In this document: positions 1 through 12,001 of the stretch, piece by piece
How positions within the stretch are numbered: the first letter of the stretch is position 1
Layout: each line of letters begins with the position of its first letter
DNA from: Oscarella lobularis
Taxonomy: Eukaryota; Porifera; Homoscleromorpha; Homosclerophorida; Oscarellidae
Direction: 5' to 3'
NCBI RefSeq assembly: GCF_947507565.1
Contig: NC_089179.1
Span: 3,489,747 to 3,553,746, forward strand
Length of the DNA: 64,000 nucleotides
The notes under the pieces: generated by a model
Seen by the model: only the letters and a program-made list of their open reading frames with translations
Told to the model about the DNA's origin: nothing
Databases searched by the model: none
Translations under genes and position numbers: made by a program

Positions 1-344
1 CCGTAGCACTGTGCTGCTGCTATGGTCCTGAAGTTCTTGAGACACGACCCTGGGCTGGACAGGTCTTGCCCGTTGCCGTTTCCGCGAATGGCAGCGCTTC
101 CCATAAAGCTGTAGCCATCCCACAGACGAGTGTAGCCACTCGGACAAGAAGGAATGTGTACGCTTGATTGGCTGTGACGCACGAGAATCCCAGTGTAGCT
201 GCAGTTTGCTAGCATCGCTCCAGCAACGAGAATTGCAATGAACAGCATGACAATAAAGGAAAGAAAGAGGGCTGTGACACAAACTGATTTTGAACTCGTT
301 CTTATAGCTTTTGTATAATGCGGTAGGTGATGTCGTGATTCCAT
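1..344 (-). CDS. Membrane-anchored collagen IV-type C4 (NC1) domain protein, 3' end outside window
   Basis: The reverse strand from 344 to the window edge is one open frame of about 114 codons. It starts at an ATG with an in-frame TGA directly upstream (345-347). A basic N-terminus (MESRHHLPHY...) is followed by a strongly hydrophobic stretch (VTALFLSFIVMLFIAILVAG), which reads as a signal anchor. Straight after it comes the start of a C4/NC1 domain: GILVRHSQ, then PSCPSGYTRLWDGYSF, then GQDLSSPGSCLKNFRT. This pattern is known from type IV collagen and sponge short-chain (spongin) collagens. No Gly-X-Y triplets precede it, so this looks like a type II membrane protein carrying a bare C4 domain. 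Alternatively the hydrophobic part is read-through of an intron, with a possible acceptor at ...CTGCAG just before YTGILV. The domain call is firm; the anchor is likely. Confidence 0.72.
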   Translation of the reverse strand, partial: MESRHHLPHYTKAIRTSSKSVCVTALFLSFIVMLFIAILVAGAMLANCSYTGILVRHSQSSVHIPSCPSGYTRLWDGYSFMGSAAIRGNGNGQDLSSPGSCLKNFRTIAAAQCY

Positions 345-834
345 TCAGTACGGAAATCCGTTACTTGGGATCCGTGCTGACAGTAACAGTGACGTCAATG
401 ATATTCGATTGCGGGTAAATATTTATTCACCGAGTGAAAAGCAATCCAGAATTGCCTAAGTTTCTGCAGCGAAAAAAGCCCCGGGCCTGTCTCAGGGCCA
501 ATAGGTGTGAGTTAGAGAGCGACATCGACAGCAAACTGGGAGCTTCGCTGGCCTAGACTATAAGATACTTGTTCGACGAGGCCCCCAGGGCATACGCTGC
601 TCTTTTCGAGCTCTTCTGCGATGAGTTGAGCTGAGGCACTGCGTGACTCGATCGCGTATCTCGTTGCTTGAAGGTGGCGTCAAAATTGCAATCATTCCCG
701 TGCGTTCTGCACTCGCATCCGGGTAACTCGAAAAAATAATAATAATAAATGAAGCCTAGAAATAGTAAAAAAGCGAGCGATTATTAATCACTAATCAAAC
801 TAGTCATAAATGAAATTGCGACTGAGAATGAAAA
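345..834. other. Intergenic stretch, no gene recognised
   Basis: This holds the upstream region of the C4-domain gene and the 3' flank of the ankyrin-Roc gene. Two short reverse-strand frames around 560-740 are open for about 55 codons, but they show no recognisable domain and no clear splice partners. Confidence 0.4.
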
Positions 835-3800
835 CTACAGTACTGTACCTAATTCCTCGTATTTCCTTCTGATGTGACATCTGTTCACGCCGACCTCCTC
901 AAACAGCATCAGAAGCTGGCCCACAGTTGGTGATTTTGCTGTGTTCCACAAATCCAGCACTTTCAACATACGCACTACATTGCCGCTATGTGCATAGGAT
1001 CTGCGAATTTCGTCGAGATTGTCTAAGGTAATGAGAAAACCCCCAATTTCTTCCCATTTTGATCCCTTTAAAGCGGCGCATGCTCTCATCAAATTAACTG
1101 TTATAGATTCTTCATCTGCCGGAAATGTACCTGATCACAGATTTTAAAAATAGAGAAAGTTGTACGGAATAATTCAATACTCTTAGCGGACGGTGTCGTA
1201 GTACGCTCAACGACGGCAGAAGTGTCCTAATAGAAAAACAGCATACAAACAATAGTGCATTTTCTTCATAGGTACAGTACCTTCTCTGGAGACTGTTCCA
1301 TTACAGCTAAATTTCTCACCGAAGAATAGAAGCGTTTATCTGGTCGAACCGAAAATAAGACGTCATTCAAAGCCTTCTCCGTTACTCTCGTCTCTACGTC
1401 ACTCATAGAGTAGGTTGCCGGATCTTCGTCAAGCTGTCTCAAGTGCTTGCTGTCCAAATAGTACCAGTTTAGAACGACACCCGGACTCCTTTCATCGCAC
1501 ACGCAAACGATCATATCTTTGAGTTCAGCCAGGAATTCCTTTGCCACTTCATGACAACGCGCTGTTTGGCTCGACCAACGAAGAATGATATCAATGCAAC
1601 AGTGCTCTTTCTTTATCCCTAATTCAACGAGGCATTCGACGACTTTGTCAGCGACGATCTTCACTAATTTGACGCCGTCCTTCCACGCTTCGCGACTCGT
1701 CTTGGCTATACGAGCGCATCGAGATTGGAAGACGACAAACGACGACGGCGAGATGATGTCGACGGAATGAGCGCACTCGTATCGCTGGCCACGATACACG
1801 TCAAACACCGATTCTTCAATCCAGGCGTCGCTACGAATTGAATTCTGTAGAAGAGCCGGAATCTGATACGTTTCGCGTGCATCTTCTACCGGAATGCACA
1901 GGTCTAAGGAACGAAGAACTTCAATCGCTTTCTTGGCGGCAACTGAAGAGAGACACGGGATCCCCTTCTGCTTCAGATCGTTCTCAAACGCTCTCAGAGC
2001 CGATTCGACATCCTTCAACGATACCTCGCCAAATTTTCCGGACGGCATGCTGATTGGGAAGTAAGGCGGAGCCAGAAGTGGACCGATCACGTTACGACAC
2101 AGCCAACTTGGTCGGAGACAAATTTGACGAACGAGATTGACAATCTATGTGAACTTATATAAAACCAGGGCGTTTTCAGGAAAGGTCTTTGCTACTCACT
2201 ATTCCGGAAGAATCGAGATACTCAACGGAAACGTTCTTTTCGGCGTCAGTCAAGAGGATGCCAACATCTTCAGAAACCCACTCCTGAAATTCGTCTGGCG
2301 ACATAAAATAGCGCAATCGCCTTTCTCGCCTGTCGTCGGGCAGACAAAGATTCTGCTCAATAGCGCGGCACAGCATGGGAACATCATCAGCTGCCTGTGA
2401 AGTGAACGGACACAAAGAACAATTAATTAAAGAGAGACCAGGTAAGGTGATAAATACGTCACTACCTTCAGCATTATTTCGCGAATTTTCTTCAGTTTGC
2501 CGCGGAAGTCGTTCATGCGAATTGAATCGCTCTTATTGCAGTCCATTTCAATTACGTGAGTAATTGTAAACACGCCATGAAATTCTTCCTGAAGAACGTC
2601 GACGACTTGCTTACACTGGAATCTGACTTCAACCCCTGTCGCCTCTTCGCACCCAATCAAATTAAAGACGAGTACAAGGCGAAGAGGCTGTGAAGAAAGA
2701 AGGCGAAGCGGGGCTTTGACGAAGGCACACCAATAGCGCCCGATCTCTAAAAGAACGACTTTTGACGTGATTTTTTGCCCGTCGACAAAGCGAAGGACAA
2801 GAACGAAAATCGTGTTCGACTGTTGGAAGAAGAGACCGTGAGCGCTGTGAAACGTCGATTGGGCACCGAAGTCCCATATCGATCCTTTGCCTACTCCCGG
2901 AATTTCGCCGCTCCGAATATCAACACCGGCTGTGCGATTTTTCGGATCGATTGGGGGACAATTGAGTTGAAGAAGAGAATTGACTAACGTCGTCTTTCCG
3001 GCCATTTCGCTGCCGACGACGCATATTTTAATCGAATCGGGGCGAACCTTTTCTCGTCGAAAGACGGAAAATTGAATTGTGTCCTACAGCACATGATCGC
3101 TATACCGACAGCGTGAATATAGTAAAAATGATCACGTACGTATTTCCGTCGAAGGAACATTCTAACTTCACCGTTGCTCGCAACCTGATAAGGCAACTTT
3201 CCGTACTGAACATCACGTTTAGTTTCTTTCACGTCTCGGAATAAAAGAAAGGCACCTTGTCTTTACAGGTTACATCAACACCATTTTCCAGCAAGAAATC
3301 GACAATCTTTGATGAGTCTATGTTTGAGCTGCTTACAGTTAGATGCAAAGCATTCTGGCCATTCTATAAAAATTAGAATAGAAAAGATAGGCCCCTGGTT
3401 AGCATTCTGACTCACGCTATCTCGGCCCAAAATATTGGCCCCCAGTTCCATTAATAGCTGAATGACGACGATGGACGAGCGGCAATAACATGCGTGCAAC
3501 ACAGGCGTTCTTTTCTCCTAAATAAATAAATCGCTGCTAAAGAGAATTTAATTAAGAGCAGATGTAAAGAATTGCACCCGATCAACTGAATTGACATCAA
3601 TCTGTTTCTCCACAACAAGGTATTGAATAACGTCGTTTACGTCCTCGTCATCAGACGTTACGAAATCCCTGACAGCATCTTCATACCAAGTTGGGCCCTC
3701 CCTTGTATTAAGTGATTCATACAAAGCCTGCCGTCCTTCCTGAAGAGCGTCCAGCAAACATGACCGTTTATTGTAAACAGCCTGACTAAAAGTCCTAATT

Positions 3801-5180
3801 CCTTCCTGAACGGCGTCAAACAAAGCCACCCTTCCCAACTAAAAAAACGAAAAAAAGACGTTTTCACGGCTGAATTGACTTGGCAAAACCAACGTAATCT
3901 CGTGCTAGGCAGTTGGCTCCTTTTTCACTCAGGTAGCGCACTTTTAATGAGCGATCATAGGGACTTCGACAAGCCAACATAAAGGGCGTACAGCCACCCT
4001 AAAGAGAGAGAAATAAGAAAAAAGAAATTACATGAGAAAAGGCAATAGCTGACGTCGTTGACGCTATCGAGAAGAGAAGGACAGTGTTCCAAAAGCCATT
4101 TAACTCCAAAAATGCTTCCCAACTCGCAGGCACAATGCAGGGCAGTGTCACCCATCATCTATCACGCATATTGCACAGGTAAGGAACTCCCCAAAAAAGA
4201 TCGTATACGTACGTCAGTTCTAGCTCCTCCTACATATATGGTTCTAGCATCAATGCTCATTCCCTTCTTTTCGATCAAATGGCCAAAAATCTCGTGGGCT
4301 TGTTCATATGAGGAGAATCGCGCTTCAGCAGCCCAACACTAAGAAAAAAAACGAAATTCCAAATTTTTTCGCTACACTTTTGATAAATGTGTTACAATAC
4401 TAAACGACGACAAATCAATATTATTTTCTTCCAGAACGAGCATTTTCTCCATCGCGTCAATGGAACTCGCACAGGCATACAAATAAGGCGTATGTTTAGC
4501 CTAAACAAGATCCATCAGCACTATATACATACATACATACAAAGCCAGTACATACTACGTCCCTAACGTTGACGTCTGCACCATGACTGATGAGCCATTT
4601 CACTCCAAAGATATTCCCCTCAGCGCACGCATAGTGAAGCGGCCTGCGTTCATCAAACTGTATAAACCAAAAAGTATCTATAAGTGAATATTATATGAAG
4701 ACATGACATCATGCAGGAGATAAAAAAATTATGACGTCACACTATGGTATGCACTCTCGTACGGTAAGCGGTGGGAGGCTCTGCATGATGGCAACACGGT
4801 GAACACCGGGCCATCATTCTCTAGTATGAAGACATGACATCATGCAGGAGATATAAGGTCTCGGGTAGATCATACCATACCACTTCTTTCAGATCAACGC
4901 TTTGATTTTTTTCCACAACCAAATAGCGAAGCCATTCATCTGCTTCCTTCTCCGTTTCGAACCGTTTTTCCGACACGTAGTGGATGGCGGACTTGCGAAA
5001 ATCCTTCTAAAGAAACGCGGGACGCCTAATCGTGCGAAACAGCGATGATAAACGAGTTCTTACGACCCGAAGAGGTCGAAAGCCTTTCTGCGTCGCGAGA
5101 AAACGGCGTAGTTCATCGATATTTGCTGCGTCGACTAGCGCTAGTATTCGCTCGATTGCAGAAATAGTGGACGAGTTCAT
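835..5180 (-). CDS. Ankyrin repeats - Roc GTPase - COR - Death domain protein (DAPK/ROCO-like, no kinase)
   Basis: This is a multi-exon reverse-strand gene. A likely start is the ATG at 5180 (MNSSTIS...), and the first donor is near 5063. Exons near 4567-4657, 4402-4500, 4060-4158, 3950-4000, 3425-3510 and 3280-3365 encode ankyrin-type repeats (for example PLHYACAEGNIFGVKWL and TALHCACELGSIFGVKWLLE). The next large exon (about 2440-3075) holds a Roc GTPase: P-loop GSEMAGKTT, a switch segment TAGVDIR and WDFGAQ. A COR-like region follows, starting IGPLLAPPYFPI (exon about 1280-2110). The final exon (835 to about 1130) ends in a Death-type domain with KWEEIGGFL and SPTVGQLLMLF. The order matches DAPK1-like/ROCO proteins without the kinase. 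Such proteins are thought to act in stress and cell-death signalling; the role here is inferred. Borders of some middle exons are approximate. Confidence 0.82.
4695..4854. repeat. Pair of 29-bp direct repeats in an intron
   Basis: The same sequence, starting tatgaagacatgacatcatg, occurs at 4695-4723 and 4826-4854. The two copies sit 131 bp apart in an intron of the ankyrin-Roc gene. They could flank a small insertion; the 102 bp between them show no terminal inverted repeats that I can see. Confidence 0.6.
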
Positions 5181-5428
5181 CTCGGACTCGGCCGACGATA
5201 TTATGAGCCGGTTTGCGACGACAACGAAGCGATGACGTAATGCGCATGCGATGTACCACTTACCGATCATTTTTTTGAAACTGCTAAAGTAGGCATGCGC
5301 GACACGCGATGGCGTTCTGGCCACGTGACATCGCAATGTGATACGGCAGTCTTATTTCATCAAATTAAATAACAAGGGTTTGGGGTTTTTATTGGACAAG
5401 ACGAACACAAATTAACTATCATTCATCC

Positions 5429-7239
5429 TCAGCCCTCCTGAACGCGCTCCTATAAAAACAGCACAAGCGCGTTTAATAATTAATTAATTATTCAGACAAG
5501 GGATTACCGAGATTACGCGAGAAATAGGCGTATCACGAACTTCTCGGCGCAGGGCCAAGTTTTCTATGTTCGCTTTGCCATTCCCTATAAAATTCATATA
5601 GGAGACTTACGTACGTTTACGAATACAGACAGCACTGAGCAGCGTACCTCGAAGAAGCTCGTCAATAAAAGGATCTTTTCCCCACATTTCTTCAATATTC
5701 AGCTTCTCATAAGAGTCGGCATCAGCATGACAGAAATAGAGCATTATACCCAGCTGGCGCCAATCCAACATATCGTTAGTAAAGCGGCTACGAAAGCCAG
5801 CATCGACGTCGTACATTATGCTGCCCCCTTTATACCGGTTGTTAAACCATAGATAGTCTGTGTACCAATGTCGGTCAAGGTCGATAAAAACCGCTTCATA
5901 ATCATCTGAAAATAATTTTTATTTTTCTATAAGAGTCAATAGAAGAAAAGAATGCATTACCTCCGATTCGTCTAAAGGCGACGTTCTCGAGACGCACGTC
6001 AAGATGTGCAACGCGGCAACGTCGATGCAGGCTGGATAGTGCGCTTGAAACACCTTTGGCAAAGTGAAAGAAGCATTTCCGCACTTCAGCCTTTGTCATG
6101 GGAAACTCCAACACCGGATATTTTAGGAAGTACAGTGACGGAGTCAAACGAACAGGTTTGATTGGAAGAAGATAGAGATCACTGTCACGGCCAAGGCCAA
6201 CAAACCCAGTCATCTTCGATGCCTCCTCTGGATCAATGATATGCTTGTACATATGACCGTTATAAGCAATGATGATAGACGAAAGAGAAGGCCATTGCTC
6301 CACTGAATCTGCTTCATCTTCCTCATTAGGCTTGCGACGTTGTGCTGACGGCTCACCAGACTTTTTTTCCTCATAGTGAATCCAACTGCCGCACTTTAGT
6401 ACTTCGGCAAGGTGCTGAAGAGACGCTTCTGAGACCGGAATTCCGTAGTGCAACTTCAACTTCCAATCTTTTTCCGACAATCCAACTTTCTTGACGTCTT
6501 TCACCTGTTCTTTGAGCTTCTTCCTGATGTCCTCCCTGTACTCGTCCAGCGACAATGATTTGTACGTCAGCAAGAATTTCAGATCCTCATCAATCCACGT
6601 GACGTCGACGCGAGTCACGCAGCCTGGTTCGTTTGGCTTGGGAAAAAGATAGGCGCTCCACTTCTTCCATTGAATCAAATTACGGAGAAGACGAAAGTTG
6701 TCCAAAAGGTACGACCCCGTCAGATAAATCGCATCTTCATATTCAGAAGAAAGATACTGTACCTCAAACACAAGAGGAACCAAGTTGTTTGGAAGCGTGA
6801 CAATTACGTCAGGTTTGCTCTTCTCTGACACAAAAATAGGTTGGAGAATTTCCATACCAGGGATTACTTTGCCTCCAGCTTCTTCTTCGGATTCTCCTAT
6901 TTCTGCTTTGACGCCTTCCAATTTGAAATCATGTATCATCTTCCTAATTGCATTAGAAACTTCGGATTTGGAATTGGCTCCATCGAAAGGAATATAAAGA
7001 GACGCAGGAGACAGCCGGTATTTCCAAAAGTCGGGGTTGTCTCCCCACTCCACCAAGGTATCAGGCTGTTTCCATTGTTGGGCTTCTGAATAAGAGAAAG
7101 AAGCTGCAATACGGCGGTGGAAAGCTGCATGTGACGTTCTCGGAGGAGGTCGAATCATGATCTCAACTAGAAAAGAGAGAATAGCACTAAACCCCCTTCG
7201 CTCATACGCTGAGCCCGAGAGAAGGAAATCCCGTGGCAA
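5429..7239 (-). CDS. Restriction-endonuclease-like + atypical kinase fusion protein, copy A
   Basis: Four exons fit in phase: 5961-7239, 5615-5905, 5508-5584 and 5441-5449, running on to a stop at 5429 (about 555 aa). The N-terminal half carries a PD-(D/E)xK-like core: KPDVIVTLPNN followed about a dozen residues later by FEVQ, with an upstream acidic helix. The C-terminal half carries a kinase-type catalytic loop HLDVRLEN (HxDxxxxN). In the next exon a FIDLD motif stands where DFG is expected. No classical glycine loop or VAIK lysine is obvious, so the kinase is atypical or inactive. The combination recalls Crinkler (CRN)-type modules, in which nuclease-fold and kinase-fold domains are joined; this is an inference. 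The last exon has one extra base relative to copy B and ends early (ERVQEG instead of ERVRMAEDE). Confidence 0.7.
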
Positions 7240-7266
7240 GCACGCACTACAGAAAAAACGTTCACG

Positions 7267-7560
7267 CTAGAAAGGTACCCTACTGACTGTTGCAACAGCT
7301 ATAGCAGTTTTTTTGTAACGGTCGTCGCGAGGGTCCCTCAGTGATCGCGAATAGCTTACCGGGATGGCCGATGCTACGAGAAACGACGAGTTCGTCAGCG
7401 AGCGCACGAAACGAAGTGTGAATGTGATGCCCGGACTAAGAACCCGGATTAAGACTTGTCCTTGTGCTGATTGCTGATTTTTTTCCACAACCAAATAGCG
7501 AAGTCTTCCTTCTCCGTATCTAAGATTACACCAAAAATTATTTCTTTTTTCTCAATAAAA
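7267..7560. repeat. Upstream module of copy A with relic of ankyrin-gene exon
   Basis: A block beginning ggtcgtcgcgagggtccctc (about 7319-7412) recurs upstream of copy B, twice (about 9870-9980 and 10013-10125). Next to it, 7476-7520 repeats a piece of exon 2 of the ankyrin-Roc gene (4907-4963; tttttttccacaaccaaata) with an 11-base gap. The exon relic marks an old duplication breakpoint. Confidence 0.65.
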
Positions 7561-7900
7561 AGCACGCTGATAGTATAGAATTATTTTACAACCACTCTTA
7601 GGAACATTATAACCGTGACACAAGAAAACATACGCATGTCCTCAACTAGATACATGCAGAAAGATACACAAGTAGTAGGCATGCGCAGAGAGAGACACAC
7701 GACGGCGTTCTAGCCACGTGACATTGCAATCTGATACGGCAGTCTTATTTTATCAAGTTAAATAACAAGGGTTTGGGGCTTTTATTGAACAAGACTAACA
7801 CAAATTAACTAAATATTAAAAACAGATCACGTATATACTGAATCGTGATCACCTTGATTATAAAAAACCCCTAAAAACCTGAGACACGTCACGAGCTTGA

Positions 7901-9720
7901 TCATTCATCTTCAGCCATCCTGACGCGCTCCTATAAAAACAGCAACAAGCGCGTTTATTAATTAATTAATTATTCAGACAAGGATTACCGAGATCACGCC
8001 AGAAATAGACATATGACGAACTTCTGGGCGCAGGGTCAAGGTTTCTATTTTCGCTTCGCCATCCGGATTCCCTATAAAATTCAAATATGAGCCTTACGTT
8101 TACGAATACTGAGCAGCGTACCTCGAAGAAGCTCTTTGATAAAAGGATCTTTTACTTTCTTCATGTTTTCAATATTCAGCTTCTTATAAGAGTCGGCATC
8201 AGTATGACAGAAATAGAGCATTATGCCCAGCTGGCGCCAATCCAACATTTGGGTAGTAAAGCGAGGATCGGCGCTGTACATGATGCTGCCCGCTTCATAC
8301 AGCTTGTTTGACCATAGACAGCCTTTTCCCTGATGTCGGTCAAGGTCGATCAATACCGCTTCATATTCATCTGAAATAATTTTATTTTACTATAAGAGTC
8401 GATAGAAGAAAAGAATACATTACCTCGGTTAAGTCGGTTTCGTCTAAAGGCGACGTTCTCGAGACGCACGTCGAGATGTGCAACGTGGCGACGTCGATGC
8501 AGGCAGGATAGTGCCACTGAAACACCTTTGGCAAAGTGAAAGAAGCATTTTCGCACTTCAGCCTTTGTCATGGGAAAGTCCAACACCGGATATTTTAGGA
8601 AGGACAGTGACAGAGTCAAATCAACAAAATCAATTGGAAGCAGACAGAGATCACTGTCACGGCCCTTATTAACAAACTTAGCCATCTTCGATCGCTCCTC
8701 TGGATCAATGATATGCTTGTACATATGACCGTTAGAAGCAACAATGATAGACGAAAGAGAAGGCCATTGCTCCACTTTCACCACTGAATCTGCTTCATCT
8801 TCCTCATTAGGCTTGCGAGGTTGTGCTGACGGCTCACAAGACTTTTTTTCCTCATAGTCAATCCAACTGCCGAACTTTAGTACTTCGGCAAGGTGCTGAA
8901 GAGACGCTTCTGAGAGCGGAATTCCGCAGTGCAACTTCAACTTCCAATCTTTTTCCGTCAATCCAACTTGCTTGACGTCTTCCACCTGTTCGTTCAGCTT
9001 CTTCCTGATGTCCTCCCTGTACTCGTCCAGCGACAATGGTTCGTACGTCAGCAAGAATTTCAGATCCTCATCAATCCACGTGACGTCGACGCGAGTCACG
9101 CAGCCTTCTTCGTTTGGCTTGGGAAAAAGGTAGGCGCTCCACTCCTTCCATTGAATCAAATTACGGAGAAGACGAAAGTTGTCCAAAAGGTACGACGCCG
9201 TCTGATAAATCGATTCTTCATATGCATGAGACTGTACCTCAAACAAAAGAGGAACCAAGTTGTTTGGAAGCGTGACAATCACGTCAGGTTTGCTCTTCTC
9301 TGACACAAAAATAGGTCCGAGAATTTCCATACCAGGGATTACTTTGCCTCCAGCTTTATCTTCGGATGTTCCTATTTCTGCTTTGACACCTTCCAATTCG
9401 AAATCATTTATCATCTTCTTAATTGAATTAGAAACAGCAGTGCCGGACTTGGCTCCATTAAAAGGAATATAAAGAGACTTAGAGTTAGGAGGCAGCTCGT
9501 CTTTCCAAAAGTCGGGGTTGTTTCCCCACTCCACCAAGGTATCAGGCTGTTTCCATTGTTGGGTTCCTGAACGAGTGTCAGAAGCTCCAATACGGCGGTG
9601 GAAAGCTGCATGTGACGTTCTCGGAGGAGGTTCAATCATGATCTCAACTAGAAAAGAGAGAATAGCACTAAACCCCCTTCGCTCATACGCTGAGCCCGAG
9701 AGAAGGAAATCACGTGGCAA
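7901..9720 (-). CDS. Restriction-endonuclease-like + atypical kinase fusion protein, copy B
   Basis: Paralogue of the gene at 5429-7239 with the same four exons (8424-9720, 8098-8370, 7989-8071, 7901-7930; about 560 aa). The key motifs are all kept: KPDVIVTLPNN/FEVQ in the nuclease-like core, HLDVRLEN in the kinase-type loop and IDLDRH after it. Substitutions are spread evenly, and the reading frame survives several in-frame length changes. Examples are the loss of about three residues after FEVQ and an extra VKV before EQWPS. This suggests both copies are under constraint. The copies share promoter sequence and arose by tandem duplication of about 2.5 kb. N-terminal MPRDFLLSGSAYERRG is identical in both and shows no signal peptide, so an intracellular location is likely. 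Confidence 0.7.
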
Positions 9721-10434
9721 GCACGCACTACAGAAAAGGCGTTCACGCTAGAAAGGAACCCCAGGACTCCGCGCGATTCGGAGGATCTCTACGTACGCGC
9801 TACGAAAAGTCTGATTGCGAGACAATCCGCGCGCGCGCGAGCTTCTTTACTGGAGTGGAAGCAAAGTAACGGTCGTCGCGAGGGTCCCTCAGTGATCGCG
9901 AATAGCTTACCGTGACGAAATCGATGCCGGGATGGCCGATGCTAGAAGAAACGACGAGTTCGTAAGCGAGCGCACGAATGCGAGGCTGCGAAAGAGAGAC
10001 GAAGCCACGTTACGGTCGTCGCGAGGGTCCCTCAGTGATCGCGAATAGCTTACTGCAACGAAATTGATGCCGGAATGGCCGAAGCTACGAGAAACGACGA
10101 GTTCGTCAGCGAGCGCACACGATAACGGCCACGAAACGAGGCTGAAAGTGTGAATGTGACGCCCGGACTAAGAACCCCGGATTAAGACTTGATTGTTGAT
10201 TTTTTTCCACAACCAAATAGCGAAGCCTTCCTTCTTCGTATCTATGATTACACCAAAAATTATTTTCTTTTTTTCTCAATAAAAAGCACGCTGATAGTAT
10301 AGAATTATTTTACAACTACCCGATACCCACTCCTAAGAACATTATAACCGTGACACAAGAAACAAGACGCGTGTCCTCAACTAGATACACGCAGAAAGAT
10401 ACACAAACGCCATCCAGGATGCAAAGGCACACAT
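9721..10434. repeat. Upstream region of copy B: duplicated modules and second exon relic
   Basis: This contains two tandem copies (about 143 bp apart) of the module seen at 7319. It also has a GC-rich patch with cgcgcgcgcg near 9830 and, at 10197-10410, a second copy of 7476-7660 including the ankyrin exon relic. Beyond 10410 the sequence changes abruptly into the PP1 gene's 3' end, which gives the right edge of the duplication. No coding region is supported. Confidence 0.6.
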
Positions 10435-11895
<1,461 letters not shown>

Positions 11896-12001
11896 GGTTG
11901 TAGGCGCGAGGATTGGCGCAGAAAGAGCGGATGCAAACGAAAAACAAAACTTCCTAAGCGATCGAATCCGGGATCCTAAAAAAAGTCGCGTGACGCAAGA
12001 C
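11896..12001. promoter_or_regulatory. Shared divergent promoter of PP1 and RWD gene
   Basis: Only 106 bp separate the two start codons, which face away from each other, so both 5' leaders and any core promoter must lie here. I see no TATA box. The claim rests on spacing alone. Confidence 0.5.

Noticed and set aside
545-740. Possible reverse-strand exon (ELPGCECRTHGNDCNF... or IIFSSYPDASAERT...)
   Set aside because: Two frames are equally open over the same bases, without splice partners or a recognisable domain.
7267-7494. A 75-codon reverse frame beginning with a fragment of the ankyrin protein (VVEKNQ)
   Set aside because: It is only a captured scrap of ankyrin exon 2 fused to duplicated promoter sequence.
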